Assembly: GCA_019915015.1 (NCBI GenBank)
Contig: JAHBBC010000010.1
Location: forward strand, 186,001-250,000
Source of the DNA: Auriscalpium vulgare
Lineage: Eukaryota > Basidiomycota > Agaricomycetes > Russulales > Auriscalpiaceae
Direction: 5' to 3'
Length of the DNA stretch: 64,000 nt
Below are positions 1 through 10,234 of the stretch, piece by piece. Both the position numbers and the translations under genes were made by a program. Numbering within the stretch: position 1 is the stretch's first letter; every line of letters begins with the position of its first letter. The notes under the pieces are model-generated. The model was not told where the DNA came from. It worked only from the letters and a program-made list of their open reading frames with translations, and did no database searches.

Positions 1-2
1 CG

Positions 3-209
3 CTGGAGGGCTTGCAATTGGTCACCTGCGCGCGCTACTCGTCGGCCGCCCAGCTCGCAGCGCTCGAAGGAGCGTGCCGTGGCCGTGGTGCCGAATTCAA
101 GACGTACGAAGATCCGCGCTGCATTCTGGTGGGTCTCGATTTGATTAGCATGCATGCCGTGGCTGAATGTCTTGCAGACACCTTGGGACGTGGGTTGGAT
201 ATGACATGA
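3..209 (+). CDS. 3' end of an unidentified gene entering from the left
   Basis: An open frame runs from the window edge to a TGA at 207-209 and gives about 68 residues. It is the C-terminal part of a larger protein whose start lies outside the window. The stretch LQLVTCARYS...ACRGRGAEFKTYED matches the minus-strand fragment at 480-698, so both derive from one family. Such short leucine-rich tails with an ACR-RG motif resemble the C-termini of basidiomycete F-box/LRR-like proteins, but no F-box is visible here, so that identity is a guess. No domain can be assigned from the sequence alone. Confidence 0.5.
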   Translation: MEGLQLVTCARYSSAAQLAALEGACRGRGAEFKTYEDPRCILVGLDLISMHAVAECLADTLGRGLDMT

Positions 210-479
210 ATTACGCAGGACGTCTGGCCATGTTGATCCCAAGCAATCAACATTTTTCTTACACCCGCATTCGTCTTATCAAACAGTTCTTCTCACTTTG
301 TAAACCAGCCTTTGTGCATAGTCATTGATAAATGGGTCACAGGATGTCTCGTTCCCTGCCATCTCGTGTGCGACCCCGCCGAAAGCACGAGAATGCGAAC
401 AGAATGTCGCGGTGTTACTCTCGTCGGTTCAGAGATGATTGCCATTGGCATCGACGAACGAGAGTACCGTCATGCCGAC

Positions 480-698
480 TTAGATCCAGTCGACATACCG
501 AGGACTATGCAAGACAGTCAGCCGTCGCCGGGCCCTGTAATCGAGTATCAGACTCACAGGAAAGAACCCAGAGTCTTGATACATCTCGAACGCCACCCCG
601 CGGTCACGGCATGCCTCTTCAAACGCCATTCGCTGGGCCTCCGACACACCGTGCGCGAAAGTGACGAGCTCCAAATTGCCCAACGCACGCGGCTCACG
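480..698 (-). pseudogene. Related C-terminal fragment, inverted relative to the first
   Basis: Minus-strand frame ending at 480 with NLELVTFAHG...EEACRDRGVAFEMYQD, clearly homologous to the plus-strand tail at 3-209 (shared LxLVTxA, AC-R-RG and F-x-Y-x-D positions). Upstream of 698 no continuing coding frame or convincing splice acceptor was found, so this is probably a truncated copy. The two tails point at each other and are separated by about 270 bp, which suggests an inverted duplication followed by loss of the 5' part of this copy. Function unknown. Confidence 0.4.
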
Positions 699-1019
699 TC
701 CTCTTTTGTCTTTTGTTACAATGTTAGGTCAGCATTGCCGGCCAGCGGACTCTAGGGTGGGCCGTTCTCAATTTGCCGCCGAACCTATCGTGCTTACTCC
801 TTCCAATCGTTCACTACAGTACAGCTGCAGTAAACTCGAAGACGCTTTGGTCAATACAATGTGTGGTCACTCTCGAGGCTTGCTGGAGGGGCTGAGATGT
901 ATTGTATATGGTACGGGAATTAGAAATTGAATATGAAGACGTGCACGGCTCGTAGGCTATCGGGAATGGACAAGATACGCGAGTGTCCCCTCGAAGGCGA
1001 TGCGAAAAGATGAGGGTAA

Positions 1020-1207
1020 TCAAGGTCGAGTTAGTGTGAAGTAATCCATGGAGTACCAGAAGATGTAGAGATCGCACAGCAGAGCGCCGATGTATGAGTA
1101 AAAGATCACCAACTCGTCATCGAGAGACGACGTAGAATGTACTTCTCCTTGTCCATCCTGCGGAGCATCTTCTTGAGCTGCTTGATGCTAAAGCCGTCGA
1201 TGGAGAG
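1020..1207 (-). pseudogene. Decayed 3' continuation of the upstream helical gene
   Basis: Immediately after the TAG at 1208-1210 the same frame continues LSIDGFSIKQLKKMLRRMDK to a TGA at 1106-1108. A shift of frame near 1140 then gives DDELVIFYSYIGALLCDLYI and on to a TGA at 1020-1022. The two stretches look like one former C-terminus of about 60 residues, broken by a nonsense change and a small indel. If so, the annotated stop of the gene is secondary. The alternative is chance coding-like composition just past a real stop. Between 699 and 1019 nothing recognisable is present. Confidence 0.5.
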
Positions 1208-2563
1208 CTAGTCTTCAACTCTCATCAGCGCGAAGATGTGGGTATCTGTGTCCAAAATCGAGCGCCATATACTCTCCCCGTCGCGCAGCATCGCCCCAAG
1301 CTTGCTAAATGCCTTGCTGAACTTCTTTCCCGCCACTCCTAGGAACATTATCAAAAAACATCCCGATAGACAACTAGAGACGGCACGCACCCGAATCCGG
1401 CGCCCGAGTGAGCGCGTCTGCGCGACCCGCGATTGGGCCATCGTTCATCAGCGTCGTTGCCTTCTCGTGCAGGCCAAACATAGCGGCAGCGCGCTCGGGG
1501 TTCTGTCGGGATAAATCAGCGCACGCGGACTCGGCGGCCTTCCGCGCGTAGTCGACGCAGTCTCCAAAGAATTGGAGGCAGCGCCGCTTGTTCCGTTCGA
1601 CGCTGAGGTACGCCTGCTGGAGGCTCCGGAGGTGCTTCGCTTTGAGGACCGAGAAGTCTCTACGGAAGGTACGCGCGGACGCAATGGAGGCTTGAATGGC
1701 ACAGATCGCGGGGATCAATGTAGACGCAATCTTGGGGGTGTCGAGCTGCGATTCTGAATCAGTGTCGGAGCGAATGTGTTACTGTATGATTTGACGGCAT
1801 CACACCTTGTGCTGAGATCGAATGGTGTTGAAGCGCGGAGATGACTGCAGTGCATCTGAAGGTGCTTGCTATACTAGCCGTTAGGAGAGGGAAAATATGG
1901 AGTGAATTTGGACGAGCTGACACTCTGACCGTTGACGGCCCCATCCAACGTGCTGCCAAGGCCGCGCCAATACTGACCCTCGCCTTGTTCAATGCGGCGT
2001 TCCTTCAAAATCTGCGTAACGTGCCGGACCTCGTCCGTCCAGAATTTATCCAGCTCGACGTAACACGCCTTGATCACGCCGATCAGCTCATCCAACTCGT
2101 CGAAGAGGGCGGCTTCTTGATCGAGCGGGCACGCACGCACTGCAAAATCCTGTCAGCGATTGCGACAACACGGCGGGCTGCGGGCCAACGCACCAGCCGC
2201 ACGAACGCCTTTCAGCTCCTTGCTTACGCCCTTCGCAAAAGACGCCCCGAGGTCCACGGCTGTGCTCCGCAGCGTCTTCGCGAGCTCCAGGCGGCGCTCC
2301 AGCAAATCGAGCCAAGCGCTCTGGGATCGTATCTCGTCGGAGAGGTCGTGGAGGTATTGCTCCGCGTACTCCTTCGACAGCTGGACAAATTCGTCGTAGC
2401 GGTTCTGGTGCCGTGTGAAGATGTCCCGGAGCTCGACGACCTGTGCGCGCAGAGAGGGCTGGTGCTCGGCCGAGGCAGTGCACACGAGCTCTTCTACGTG
2501 GTTGATAGCGGTAGCCAGCCGGGTCATGAGTTTCTTCCACGAGGACAGTGTGGAATGGACGCT
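1208..2563 (-). CDS. Helical, coiled-coil-rich protein; may be the C-terminal half of the homeodomain gene
   Basis: Five exons join in frame: 2563-2194, 2139-1930, 1868-1806, 1753-1391 and 1338-1208, with GT-AG introns of about 52-61 bp. Read from the ATG at 2527 the protein is about 366 aa (MTRLATAINHVEELV at the start). It is rich in charged helices (ELRDIFTRHQNRYDEFVQLS, LKERRIEQ) with no catalytic motif that I recognise. No ATG lies in frame in the exon before 2527, and the exon begins right after a good acceptor (ctcgcag), so the 5' end may come from the homeodomain gene. The ATG overlaps the TGA of the unspliced homeodomain frame. The 3' end appears to be cut by a nonsense codon at 1208. 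Confidence 0.6.
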
Positions 2564-3476
2564 CTGCGAGGAGTAAAATGGATGATGCTTCGGGGTGCCT
2601 CTTGAGCTCGTGGGGCTAATCCCGCTTGTCGAGGACGGTGCGCGCTATCCAGTATGGGTGAATATTCGCATTGTAGGGCGAGTTGAGGACAAACCTCCTC
2701 GAACGGTGGCGATCCAGATAATAAACCGCCAAGCACCTCGGCTAAACGGGTTTCCAGCTCCTGGACGCGCTCCAGTTCCCTTGTGGATGCCACCGAGGGT
2801 TCGGCCTTATACGCCTCCTCCGGACGCTTGCGGCGGCTAGTCCGTTTACTTTGGAACCTGCAATGCTCGTAAAAGACCGTGCAACAGTGATGGCACACCG
2901 ACACACCAGATCTGCACTTGGCGGGGTAGCAAGTCAAGTTCCTTAGCCAGTGCTTCCCGCTCTTCGGTAGAGGGAAATGCTGTGCGATTGTAAACTTCAT
3001 TTAGGACTTGCAGGCTGCGCGCATCCGCACGCTTGCGCTTCTTCTTAGGAAAGGGAGGAGCGACGGTGGGCGAGGCGTGAGCGCTGCATTCCTCGAGAAG
3101 TCCACACGAGCTAGTGTTGTAGTTTGAGATGTCCGAATCTACGGTATCTGTGGAAGAAGGCGGCCTTGCTCTGGTGGAGGAGGAGGAGGAGGGGAGAGGG
3201 GTGGGGCGATGAACTTCAACGGCGTCGGGCAGTGGCACGGGGCTGTGCTCTTCCTCGACGTGCTCTAGCAGCTCATGTAGGTCGGCGAGCGCGAGGCCAC
3301 AGCAGTCAAGGTTCAAGATATGACGAGCCTGAGCGTCAGTGTTAGCCTAGAGCAATACTTATGAGTGACCCACGCACGGTATCCGTATCGCGGGAGCGGC
3401 AGCGTGTCGCACACCGCGGGTTGCCCTGAATCGCTTCCCGCGTAGAAGTGGCGCGGATGTGGGATCTATCCCACAT
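2524..3476 (-). CDS. Homeodomain transcription factor with an N-terminal Cys/His segment
   Basis: Exons 3476-3378, 3328-2907 and 2857-2524 join in frame through 49-bp introns and give 284 aa. Exon 2 begins with CCGLALADLHELLEHVEEEH, a CC...H...H pattern like the SFP1-type C2H2 segment of fungal regulators. A basic patch (KKKRKRADAR) and a homeodomain follow: SLQVLNEVYNRTAFPSTEER, then helix 3 QVQIW|FQSKRTSRRKR interrupted by the last intron. The WFQ-K-R core is kept (S replaces the usual N). It should bind DNA in the nucleus. It is not the paired HD1/HD2 mating arrangement. If the donor GTTTGT at 2694 is used, exon 3 skips its stop and runs in phase into the helical gene at 2563, a 606-aa fusion. 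The first exon lies largely in transposon sequence (3412-4449), so the native N-terminus may be lost. Confidence 0.75.
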
Positions 3477-4449
3477 CTTCGCCGTTTCTGCGCAGAATCG
3501 CCGCGACGCGCAGAAGTGTCGAAGAGTTCAACTCTTCGCCGTTTCTACCCCGGTTCTATCCCAAATCTGCGCCGCTTCTGCGCATAGCTTAGATTCAGGA
3601 CCCTGGCCATGGGTGGTTTGCATTATTCACGGAATGCCGCAATATATGCTCGAATTGACTGGATTATGCTACACATGGGACAGTATACGGTACAAATGAC
3701 TACAATACCCGTCACCCTCGCTCACGTCGCCCTTCGCTCACCTGCAGGACTGTCTCAGCGGCTCTGTAGCACGTCACAATGAGCAATCAGATAGGACAGA
3801 CATGAAGAATACTGACCGTGGCCGAAGAAGCGTGGAGCTCGAGAAAGTGAACTAAATGCATAGGATGAGCCGAGTCCGACAGACTGAGTGTAGCGGAAGC
3901 AGGACTTACCTCCACTGCAATCGGGACCGACCTACGACGAAAAGGTGAGTAACAGCGCCCCAGAAGAGACATATAGCACTCACCCGGAGCGCATATATCC
4001 ACCTTGCGATGCCCTTGAGGCCTCTGCAGTGGGTGTGGCGCGCATACCTAGGTTGAGCACACCATCGACGTTGCTCGAGTAAGCCGAGGAGTCGACATTC
4101 GGAGGCTCAATGAGGGGACGAGTCTTGGAGGCAGGGCGGGAGGGCAGGGCGTGCGGGTGAGGGAGGTGGTGGTGTGGGGGAAAGGGAGCTCAAGAGACAA
4201 GTCGAGAGGCTGCGGTATAAATGAGAGACGACTCGGACGTGTTGTTTGCGCGTTGTTTGGCTTGAGCCGCGCGGCACTGGCTCGGCATCGTGTGTACCGG
4301 AAATATATTTGGTGGCGATTTAGGCCTCAAATTTACGCTGGGGGTAAATATGGCGGAAATGGCACGGAGCGTCGATTTGGCGGAGAGGTAGCGTAGATAT
4401 TGTATCTACTCCACATCTATCTGGAGGCGATTTAGGGCAACCCGCGGTG
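3412..4449. mobile_element. Short TIR element, CACTA-like ends, non-autonomous
   Basis: The ends are inverted repeats beginning CACCGCGGGTTGCCCT and matching at 25 of 27 positions. They are flanked by GCA at 3409-3411 and 4450-4452, a possible 3-bp target duplication. A CAC start with a 3-bp duplication is the pattern of CACTA/EnSpm elements; no transposase is present in its 1,038 bp. Inside are a palindromic GC-rich stretch (3430-3600, repeated TTCGCCGTTTCTGCGCAG) and, on the minus strand, a promoter-like stretch plus tiny exons (see next entry). The element covers the first exon of the homeodomain gene. Confidence 0.6.
3780..4262 (-). pseudogene. Minus-strand mini-exon gene remnant with promoter
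   Basis: Read on the minus strand there are a motif AGCCAAACAACGC (4250-4262), a TATA-like TTTATACC (about 4214), an ATG near 4100 and several splice donors (GTGAGTGC, GTAAGTCC) and acceptors bounding exons of about 20 nt, including GTGGATATATGCGCTCCGG. The same upstream motif and a similar exon (GTGTATATGCGCCGG) occur in the segment at 8.1-8.7 kb, so the two are paralogous. No product can be named, and an open full-length reading was not established. Confidence 0.3.
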
Positions 4450-5479
4450 GCACCCGGGTCTGGCAAGCCTGGGCGGCTGGGCGATGGCGATCTCGGGAAT
4501 AAGATAAAACCGTGTGTTGGGATAGGCGCTGCGAACCTGCGGCCGCAGTTCAACGAATACGGCGGGGTGCCGATGGGGGACATCAACGCACTTGACGGCG
4601 TTGCGGCCTTGTGTCAATGTCATTTCTTCTGGCGACAGCAGGAGAAGTGGGCTCCACGTCGATGGGGTTAAAGAGCACGGACGTGCAGGAGACACGGATT
4701 CAAACAGGCAATGAGGGCGATGGTGCGAGGGAGATTGGAGGGAGACTCGGAGAGCACGGCATGACTCCGGTCGCTCGGCCGGGCGGCACAGCCGCTCCGA
4801 CGGCCCGGCCGAGAGCCGCACACAGTCACGACGCCGACTCGGTACGTCCTTCAGTGCCCTTGCAGTGCCCTCACTTGCACCGTCGATGAAGACCCTGACG
4901 CGCGCGCAGCGAAAAGAACTGCACGAAGGCTGCACACAGCACCGCGATCCGCCCGTCGCGGCCATTGCACGACGGATACTCAGATCTAGAGCCGAATGTT
5001 GTACTAACAGGGGCCGCTGTCGATGGCATCCGCGCACAGGATCTTGCAAACCCGACATCTATTTCTATTTAAATCCGACTACCGACGAATCTGCGGTGCC
5101 GTTGCTCCTCCCCCAGCCAGTCCACGCGGGGTCATTTTCGACGACGACAAGTATTGCCCCGGCCAACTATCGTTTCCCTTTCCCTCGCTCCTTCGCCCCG
5201 AGCTCCTTCGACCGCATCAGCGGCCTTCGCGCCCCAGGTGTGAGTTCCCGAGCTGTGACGCTTGTACGGATAACTGATTGATCAAACAGCTCTTGGATGG
5301 TAACATCAACTGCATATGAGCGCTGCACTGCGCCTCTCGAGTCTCGCCACTAGTCGCTCCCAAACCACCGCCCATCCCATTTGAGTTATTCTCGTGCTTT
5401 TGCAAGGCCACGCGTGTCCGTAGCATCAAAGTTGGTCGTCTGAAAGCATATCCCATGACTGTAACTGCTGGCGCCGCAG
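4450..5479. other. No gene recognised
   Basis: Open frames exist on both strands but none shows a family motif, and splice-based joining gave nothing convincing. From about 5160 the sequence looks like 5' transcript of the next gene: a C/T-rich stretch followed by introns ending in aacag (5288) and gcag (5479). Confidence 0.3.
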
Positions 5480-6001
5480 CGCCGACGCACAGACCTTGTC
5501 GAGAACAGGTATATGGGCGCCATCCATTTCATAGATATAGTACGTGTCAACTGACTCGGATGTCTTCCTAGTATCCCCACGCTCCCGGCCTGGTCAGACC
5601 ACATCTTGTCTGTCGTCTTTCGTGACAACGCTATCCGGTATGTTGTTCGCTCGTCCATGAATGGCTAGCGAGTTGAGCTATTGCCAGTCCCATCATCCTC
5701 GACATGTTTAAATCCAAGGCTCTCGACCTCGACCCTATCTTCGCACTGTGGAAAGACCCGCTGCGCTTCTCATGCGAGCCGAGGAAGAACTTACGGGTCG
5801 AGACGTGGCTTGTGCAAATCAAGACCGGATGTCGCGCGCGCGCGATCCCGAGGGCGTACTGGCACGAGGTCGGAGAACGGTTCCTCGGAGGCAAAGCTCG
5901 CAAGCGATTTGGCGAGCTGAAGAAGGTGATGCAGATCATGCACAGGGGAAAGTATCGTTGGGACTGGAAGAAATTCAAGGTTGCTATGATAAACATGGGA
6001 T
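5480..6001 (+). CDS. Small spliced gene, incomplete at both ends
   Basis: Exons 5480-5508, 5572-5637 and 5688-6001 join in phase through GT-AG introns. The reading is RRRTDLVENSIPTLPAWSDH, then MFKSKALDLDPIFALWKDPL and YWHEVGERFLGGKARKRFGE, ending KYRWDWKKFKVAMINMG before a donor GTGAGC at 6002. The composition is typical of a small basic helical protein, but the family is not one I can name. The 5' exon(s) before 5480 are uncertain. After 6002 no further exon fits, and repeat-like sequence begins within 100 bp, so the 3' end was probably lost to a rearrangement. Confidence 0.5.
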
Positions 6002-6079
6002 GTGAGCATGCATTTTATTTACATAGCGCAGGCGTGACGACTAATCGAAACTCGTCGATTTGGAAGTCGACACGGTAAG

Positions 6080-7001
6080 CTACCGCGTCGACTAAAATCA
6101 ACGTCTGCGGCGCTAACGTTGGCATTAATAGTTAATAGAAGTCTGTGGTACTAAGTTCCCACGGCTCTAGTTCTTTCCCTTTGACGACAACGAACTTCAA
6201 CGTTTCAACACCGCCGCCTCGGGGGAACCTTGAACATGTACCACCACCATGGAAGGTTCTTCCCACGCTTTGACGTGGGGAGGTTTGGCTGTTGACCACC
6301 GCACAAGACGACGAGCTCGTCTTCCTCGGTCTTCATGACAGCCACAGCTGCACCCGCTGTCCCCCCCCCCCCAGGCTGGCCGAGCAACCTTGACGCTGTG
6401 GTCCACCACGACGGAGGCAGCTGCGAAGCCTTTGTGGCCCTCCACATCCGCCATGCGAGCACCCGCACGACCGACCTGCCCACCCGGCACCCACCCAGAG
6501 CACCCCAAAGCCTGCTATAAACCACTGTGTACGTAGAGTATACCTCAATAGAACTACCTGTGCCCGTACACCCTAGGCCTGAATGGCCCCGCGTATGACC
6601 CCTCGGGCTATGACCCCCACACACCAAACCCATCCCACATCACCCTACGGCGCCACGAGCGTTTCCCCCCACTCTGTCGTACCAAGACCCCTGCTCATCA
6701 TCGCCGCTCACTGAGCACCCCAGACAGACGGGCCACCCGACGAGCACAAAGGCAACGACCACGTTGGATCCGATACACGCGGCACACGCGTGCATGAAAG
6801 CGAGGCAAGACACAACGCCCTACCCGAGCAACACGACCCCATCCCAAAACGAATCAAAGGGATCAAATGGACAAATGAAAGCCGCGTGTCCACGCAATAT
6901 TTAACGACGCACTGCTCACCTATCCCTCCCCAGACTTCAAACGACCTCTATCTCTTACAATCGACTACGTCTACCGCATAGAATCAACTGCCCAGCCAAA
7001 T
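6080..7001. other. C-rich, gene-free stretch before the gag-like ORF
   Basis: Short ORFs only. It contains a run of 14 C (near 6361) and long CA/CC-rich tracts. By position it could be the 5' leader of the element whose ORF starts at 7002, but no repeat copy is available in the window to prove this. Confidence 0.3.
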
Positions 7002-10000
7002 ATGCCCGCCGAGAACACCAAGACCTCCACGACCGCTCGCAAGGCGAACTCAGACGGCCCCCACGCCACCTCTGCCGAGGCCAGGCGCGCCTCCAAGGCC
7101 CCCTCGGAAGACGCCCCGGGTGAGAACACCCCTCGAGTACGAACGACATAAGCTTAACCTAGACTTCCCACCCAACAGCCTTCTCGTACGCCTCCGCCGC
7201 TGGCCGAGGACTCAGGCGCTCCCAGAGGGGCTCGCGCGCCAATCTGAAGGAACAAACGACGGACACCCCAGTTGTCGAAGAGCACACCCCCGAACCGCAG
7301 GGAACCCCGAGTACGCCCTCTACCGCATACACAACCCGTAACACACCTAACATCCAACGCAGACATTGCCTCCAGGAACCCATTTGACGTCCTTGATGAC
7401 AACGAGCCTATGTCGCCACTCTCGGACAAGGAGAATGACGACAACGCCACCCCCACACCCCAGCCTCCTCCCACCAAGGAGGAGACCCCCCTCCCCCGCA
7501 ACAGAACGCCCACCCCGGAGCAGCAGGCCCCCGGGCCCCACTACACCCCCAAGGAACCCCAGCACGAGCCCACCGCGGCCAAGGAAGAACCGGCCCCCTT
7601 CGGCGGCCCCAATATCGAAGACGGGCCCCCCTTCACCCCGGCGCCCAAGCCGAAAGGCAAAGGCAAAGGCAAAGCGCGTGCCTCCAGGCCCCAGACGCCG
7701 CCTCCCCCCACGCCCTCCACGATACCAGACTCCTCTCCGCTGCGCGCACAGCACACTGGCAGCCGGACCGCGGCCGGCGGCGCATCCACCGATACACAGG
7801 ACCTCAGGTCCAATATCCGACGCCGGGCATCCTCCGGGCATTCCATATTCCCGGCGTCTGCCCGTACCCTGCCCAGTTCCGGACATCCTCTGGGCATCCT
7901 CAGGATTTTCCGCGTGTCCAGAGGATGCCCGACGGGGCACAGGTCAGGGCCCTGCTCACTGTTGCCTATATTTTCGCTCATTTTCATTCAAATTACGCTC
8001 AAAATACGATTAAATAGCGCATATATTCGCAAATTCTAGTTACATGCTACAGAGCGACTATGCTACACAATCGTACCCCTAGTAGCTACAGAAATACAGT
8101 TCCTGCATGCTGACGGGCGAGTTCAGTGAGATGCGAGTGAAAGGACCGACGGGAAAGGTGCTTACCGGCCGCAACACGCGCAAAATTCCGGTGGCCGTTG
8201 AGGTGGACTACAAAGGAACAAGTGAGCTCGAGCACTCTACAAGGGATGGGTACTCACCGTTGACGTCGACGTCCGGCGCATATACACCTAGAATATGCAG
8301 GAGTTAGCAGCTTTCAGGGTGACTCGACGCAGCACTTACCTCTCGGCGGTGAGTCGGATCCTGGAACTCGGATGTCGAGCCTTGCTGAGACAGTATACAG
8401 CCAAGTGTCAATCCCGGTGCTCCTGCTGGCTGATACGAGTCGAAGTTGCTCACCGACGATACATAGGATGGCGAGGGGAGTCGTGGAGTGGCGGCATGGT
8501 GGCGGGGAAAGGTGGGAGAAGTGGGGAAGGAGCGAACGCAGGGGACGGGCGACGCATGGCACTATATATACGGCCCCATCCCCAGCTTTCGCACGGGGTC
8601 CGGATGGCCATGGTTGGGGGCGGCGTGACTGGGCGGGGAGCGCGACTTGGGGAGACGTGTCGCCTCGCGTCGCGCGTTGTTTGGCTATGTGTAGGAGTCC
8701 AAATAAAGGTCACTACGCCCTGCTCAGGACAGCTCAGGACTTCCTCTGGATCTGGTGCGAGAACGGATCAGCTCCGGACAGCTCAGCGCCTTCCGCATTC
8801 CCTGACCTCCACAGCTCCGGACATTTAGGGCCGATGTGCTGTGTACCTGGGCCGAAGGCGCCTTCAACTTCATCCACGACCTACAGAACGACTACGCGGG
8901 CACGTACACTACACAGCCTGAGCCCACCCCGGCCTTTCTGTTCGCCACCTCCTTCGGTATCACCCCAGACGGAAAAGTCCGACCCACCGCGTCAATGGAA
9001 GAAGTCGAGGACGAGGACGCAGAGCCTGCCAGGAAGCGCCGCCGTGAGACGACGGGATCTTTCGTACAAGACCGTACCGTGCCACCCACCCCAACCCGCC
9101 TCAGCACCCACGTCCCGCGCCACGCCGCCTTGCCTGCGCCGTCAACCTCTGTCCCGAAGTTCACCCCCCAGGGCACTGCACCAGCCCAGGCGTCGGCAGC
9201 GCCAGCCGCGCCGCCCGTAAATTGATCCACAGCCGCAAGGCTGAGGCAAGCCCATGTCCGTCCCGCTGCAACCGCAGGCTTAGCCGCGGCGGCCGCGCCC
9301 AATGCCCTCACGCAAGCGACCTTCCCGAAGATCCACTACACCCACTCGGGTAACCTCCTGCAGTACGTCGCTATGCACCAGATCGACCGCTGGGACGCAG
9401 AACCCACCCCGCACTGCCTCCTCGACATCTTCGACCAGAGAGCGAAGAACCCCGACGCCCACGGCAGCGTAGGGGCCACCCTATGCAGCAAGATTACGGA
9501 GTGGTGTGGTGACGAAGACCCACACGTAGCCCCCCCCATCCAGTCCCGACGAAGGCGCAGCCGCCAACATATTCCCATCAGTCTTCTTCATATACAACAT
9601 CTCAGCACGCTCACGCGACTTCCTCCTCCGCCAACGCATCCTCGACTGCGAGCAGTTCTCAGCACACGCCGTCCCACACCAGCTCATCTCCCCCGAGTAC
9701 CTCTTCCCCCTCGGAGGCTTCACAACCACGAGCGTGGAGAAAGTCGCGATCATCGTACGTGACGAGTGGCTCACACTAGAATCACGAGAAGGACTCACCA
9801 AGATCATACGGGACAACGCCAACAAGCCCGTCCCGCTGACCGAAGACCACGTCACACGCTTCATCGGCTCATTGCACATCAAACGTGTCGACACAAAGGG
9901 CCCCGGCGGCATCCTCATTCCTCGGTTCATTATCCTAATCAACCCCTCAACGATCCCCGACGACGACTTCTGGTGCACGCTCCGCGACCACTTCCTCTCC

Positions 10001-10234
10001 CTCACTTACCGTTCGCCGATGGAAGGAACCGGCACCGTGCAAGCCCCACTCTACTGCCACATCTGCCATGGCTGTGACCATCCACCCGGCCTCTGCCCTT
10101 TCCCCAACGTCCCTGGCTGGAAGGGCCCCCAGCATGACGCGCCCACCCGTGGCAACAACGGCCACACTCGTGAAGACAACCGCGCCCCGCGTGGCGGATA
10201 TTTCAACGCTCGCCGGGGTGGCCGCCGCTTCTAG
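7002..10234 (+). pseudogene. Gag-like ORF1 with CCHC finger, LINE-type candidate, split
   Basis: The ATG at 7002 (MPAENTKTSTTARKANSDGP) begins a disordered Pro/Lys-rich N-part. Two GT-AG gaps lead into DIASRNPFDVLDDNEPMSPL. The frame loses sense after about 7830 and resumes at about 8829 with LCTWAEGAFNFIHDLQNDYA. Further frame changes occur between 9225 and 9734. The last part (9734-10234) has TKIIRDNANKPVPLTEDHV and a CX2CX4HX4C knuckle, CHICHGCDHPPGLC. A disordered N-part plus a late CCHC finger fits ORF1 of a fungal non-LTR element. No endonuclease or RT ORF follows, so the copy is a dead fragment. A gag of another element class remains possible. Confidence 0.45.
7831..8828 (-). other. 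Foreign 1-kb segment inside the gag-like ORF, with a minus-strand promoter and mini-exons
   Basis: The coding sense of the plus-strand ORF stops at about 7830 and returns at about 8829. On the minus strand the segment carries AGCCAAACAACGC at 8675-8687, a strong TATATATA at 8563-8570, ATGCCGCCACTCCACGAC at about 8500 and alternating donors/acceptors that bound exons of 30-42 nt (for example GTAAGTGC...TTCTAG and GTGAGTAC...TTGTAG). It is paralogous to the promoter/mini-exon remnant in the 3.4-4.4 kb element. Degenerate copies of GGGCATCCTCCGG/CCAGAGGATGCCC lie at its left end. No product is recognisable. Confidence 0.35.

Noticed and set aside
2524..3476. Mating-type HD1/HD2 locus
   Set aside because: Only one homeodomain is present, there is no divergent partner and no flanking MIP or beta-fg type gene, so the single gene fits a non-mating homeodomain regulator better.
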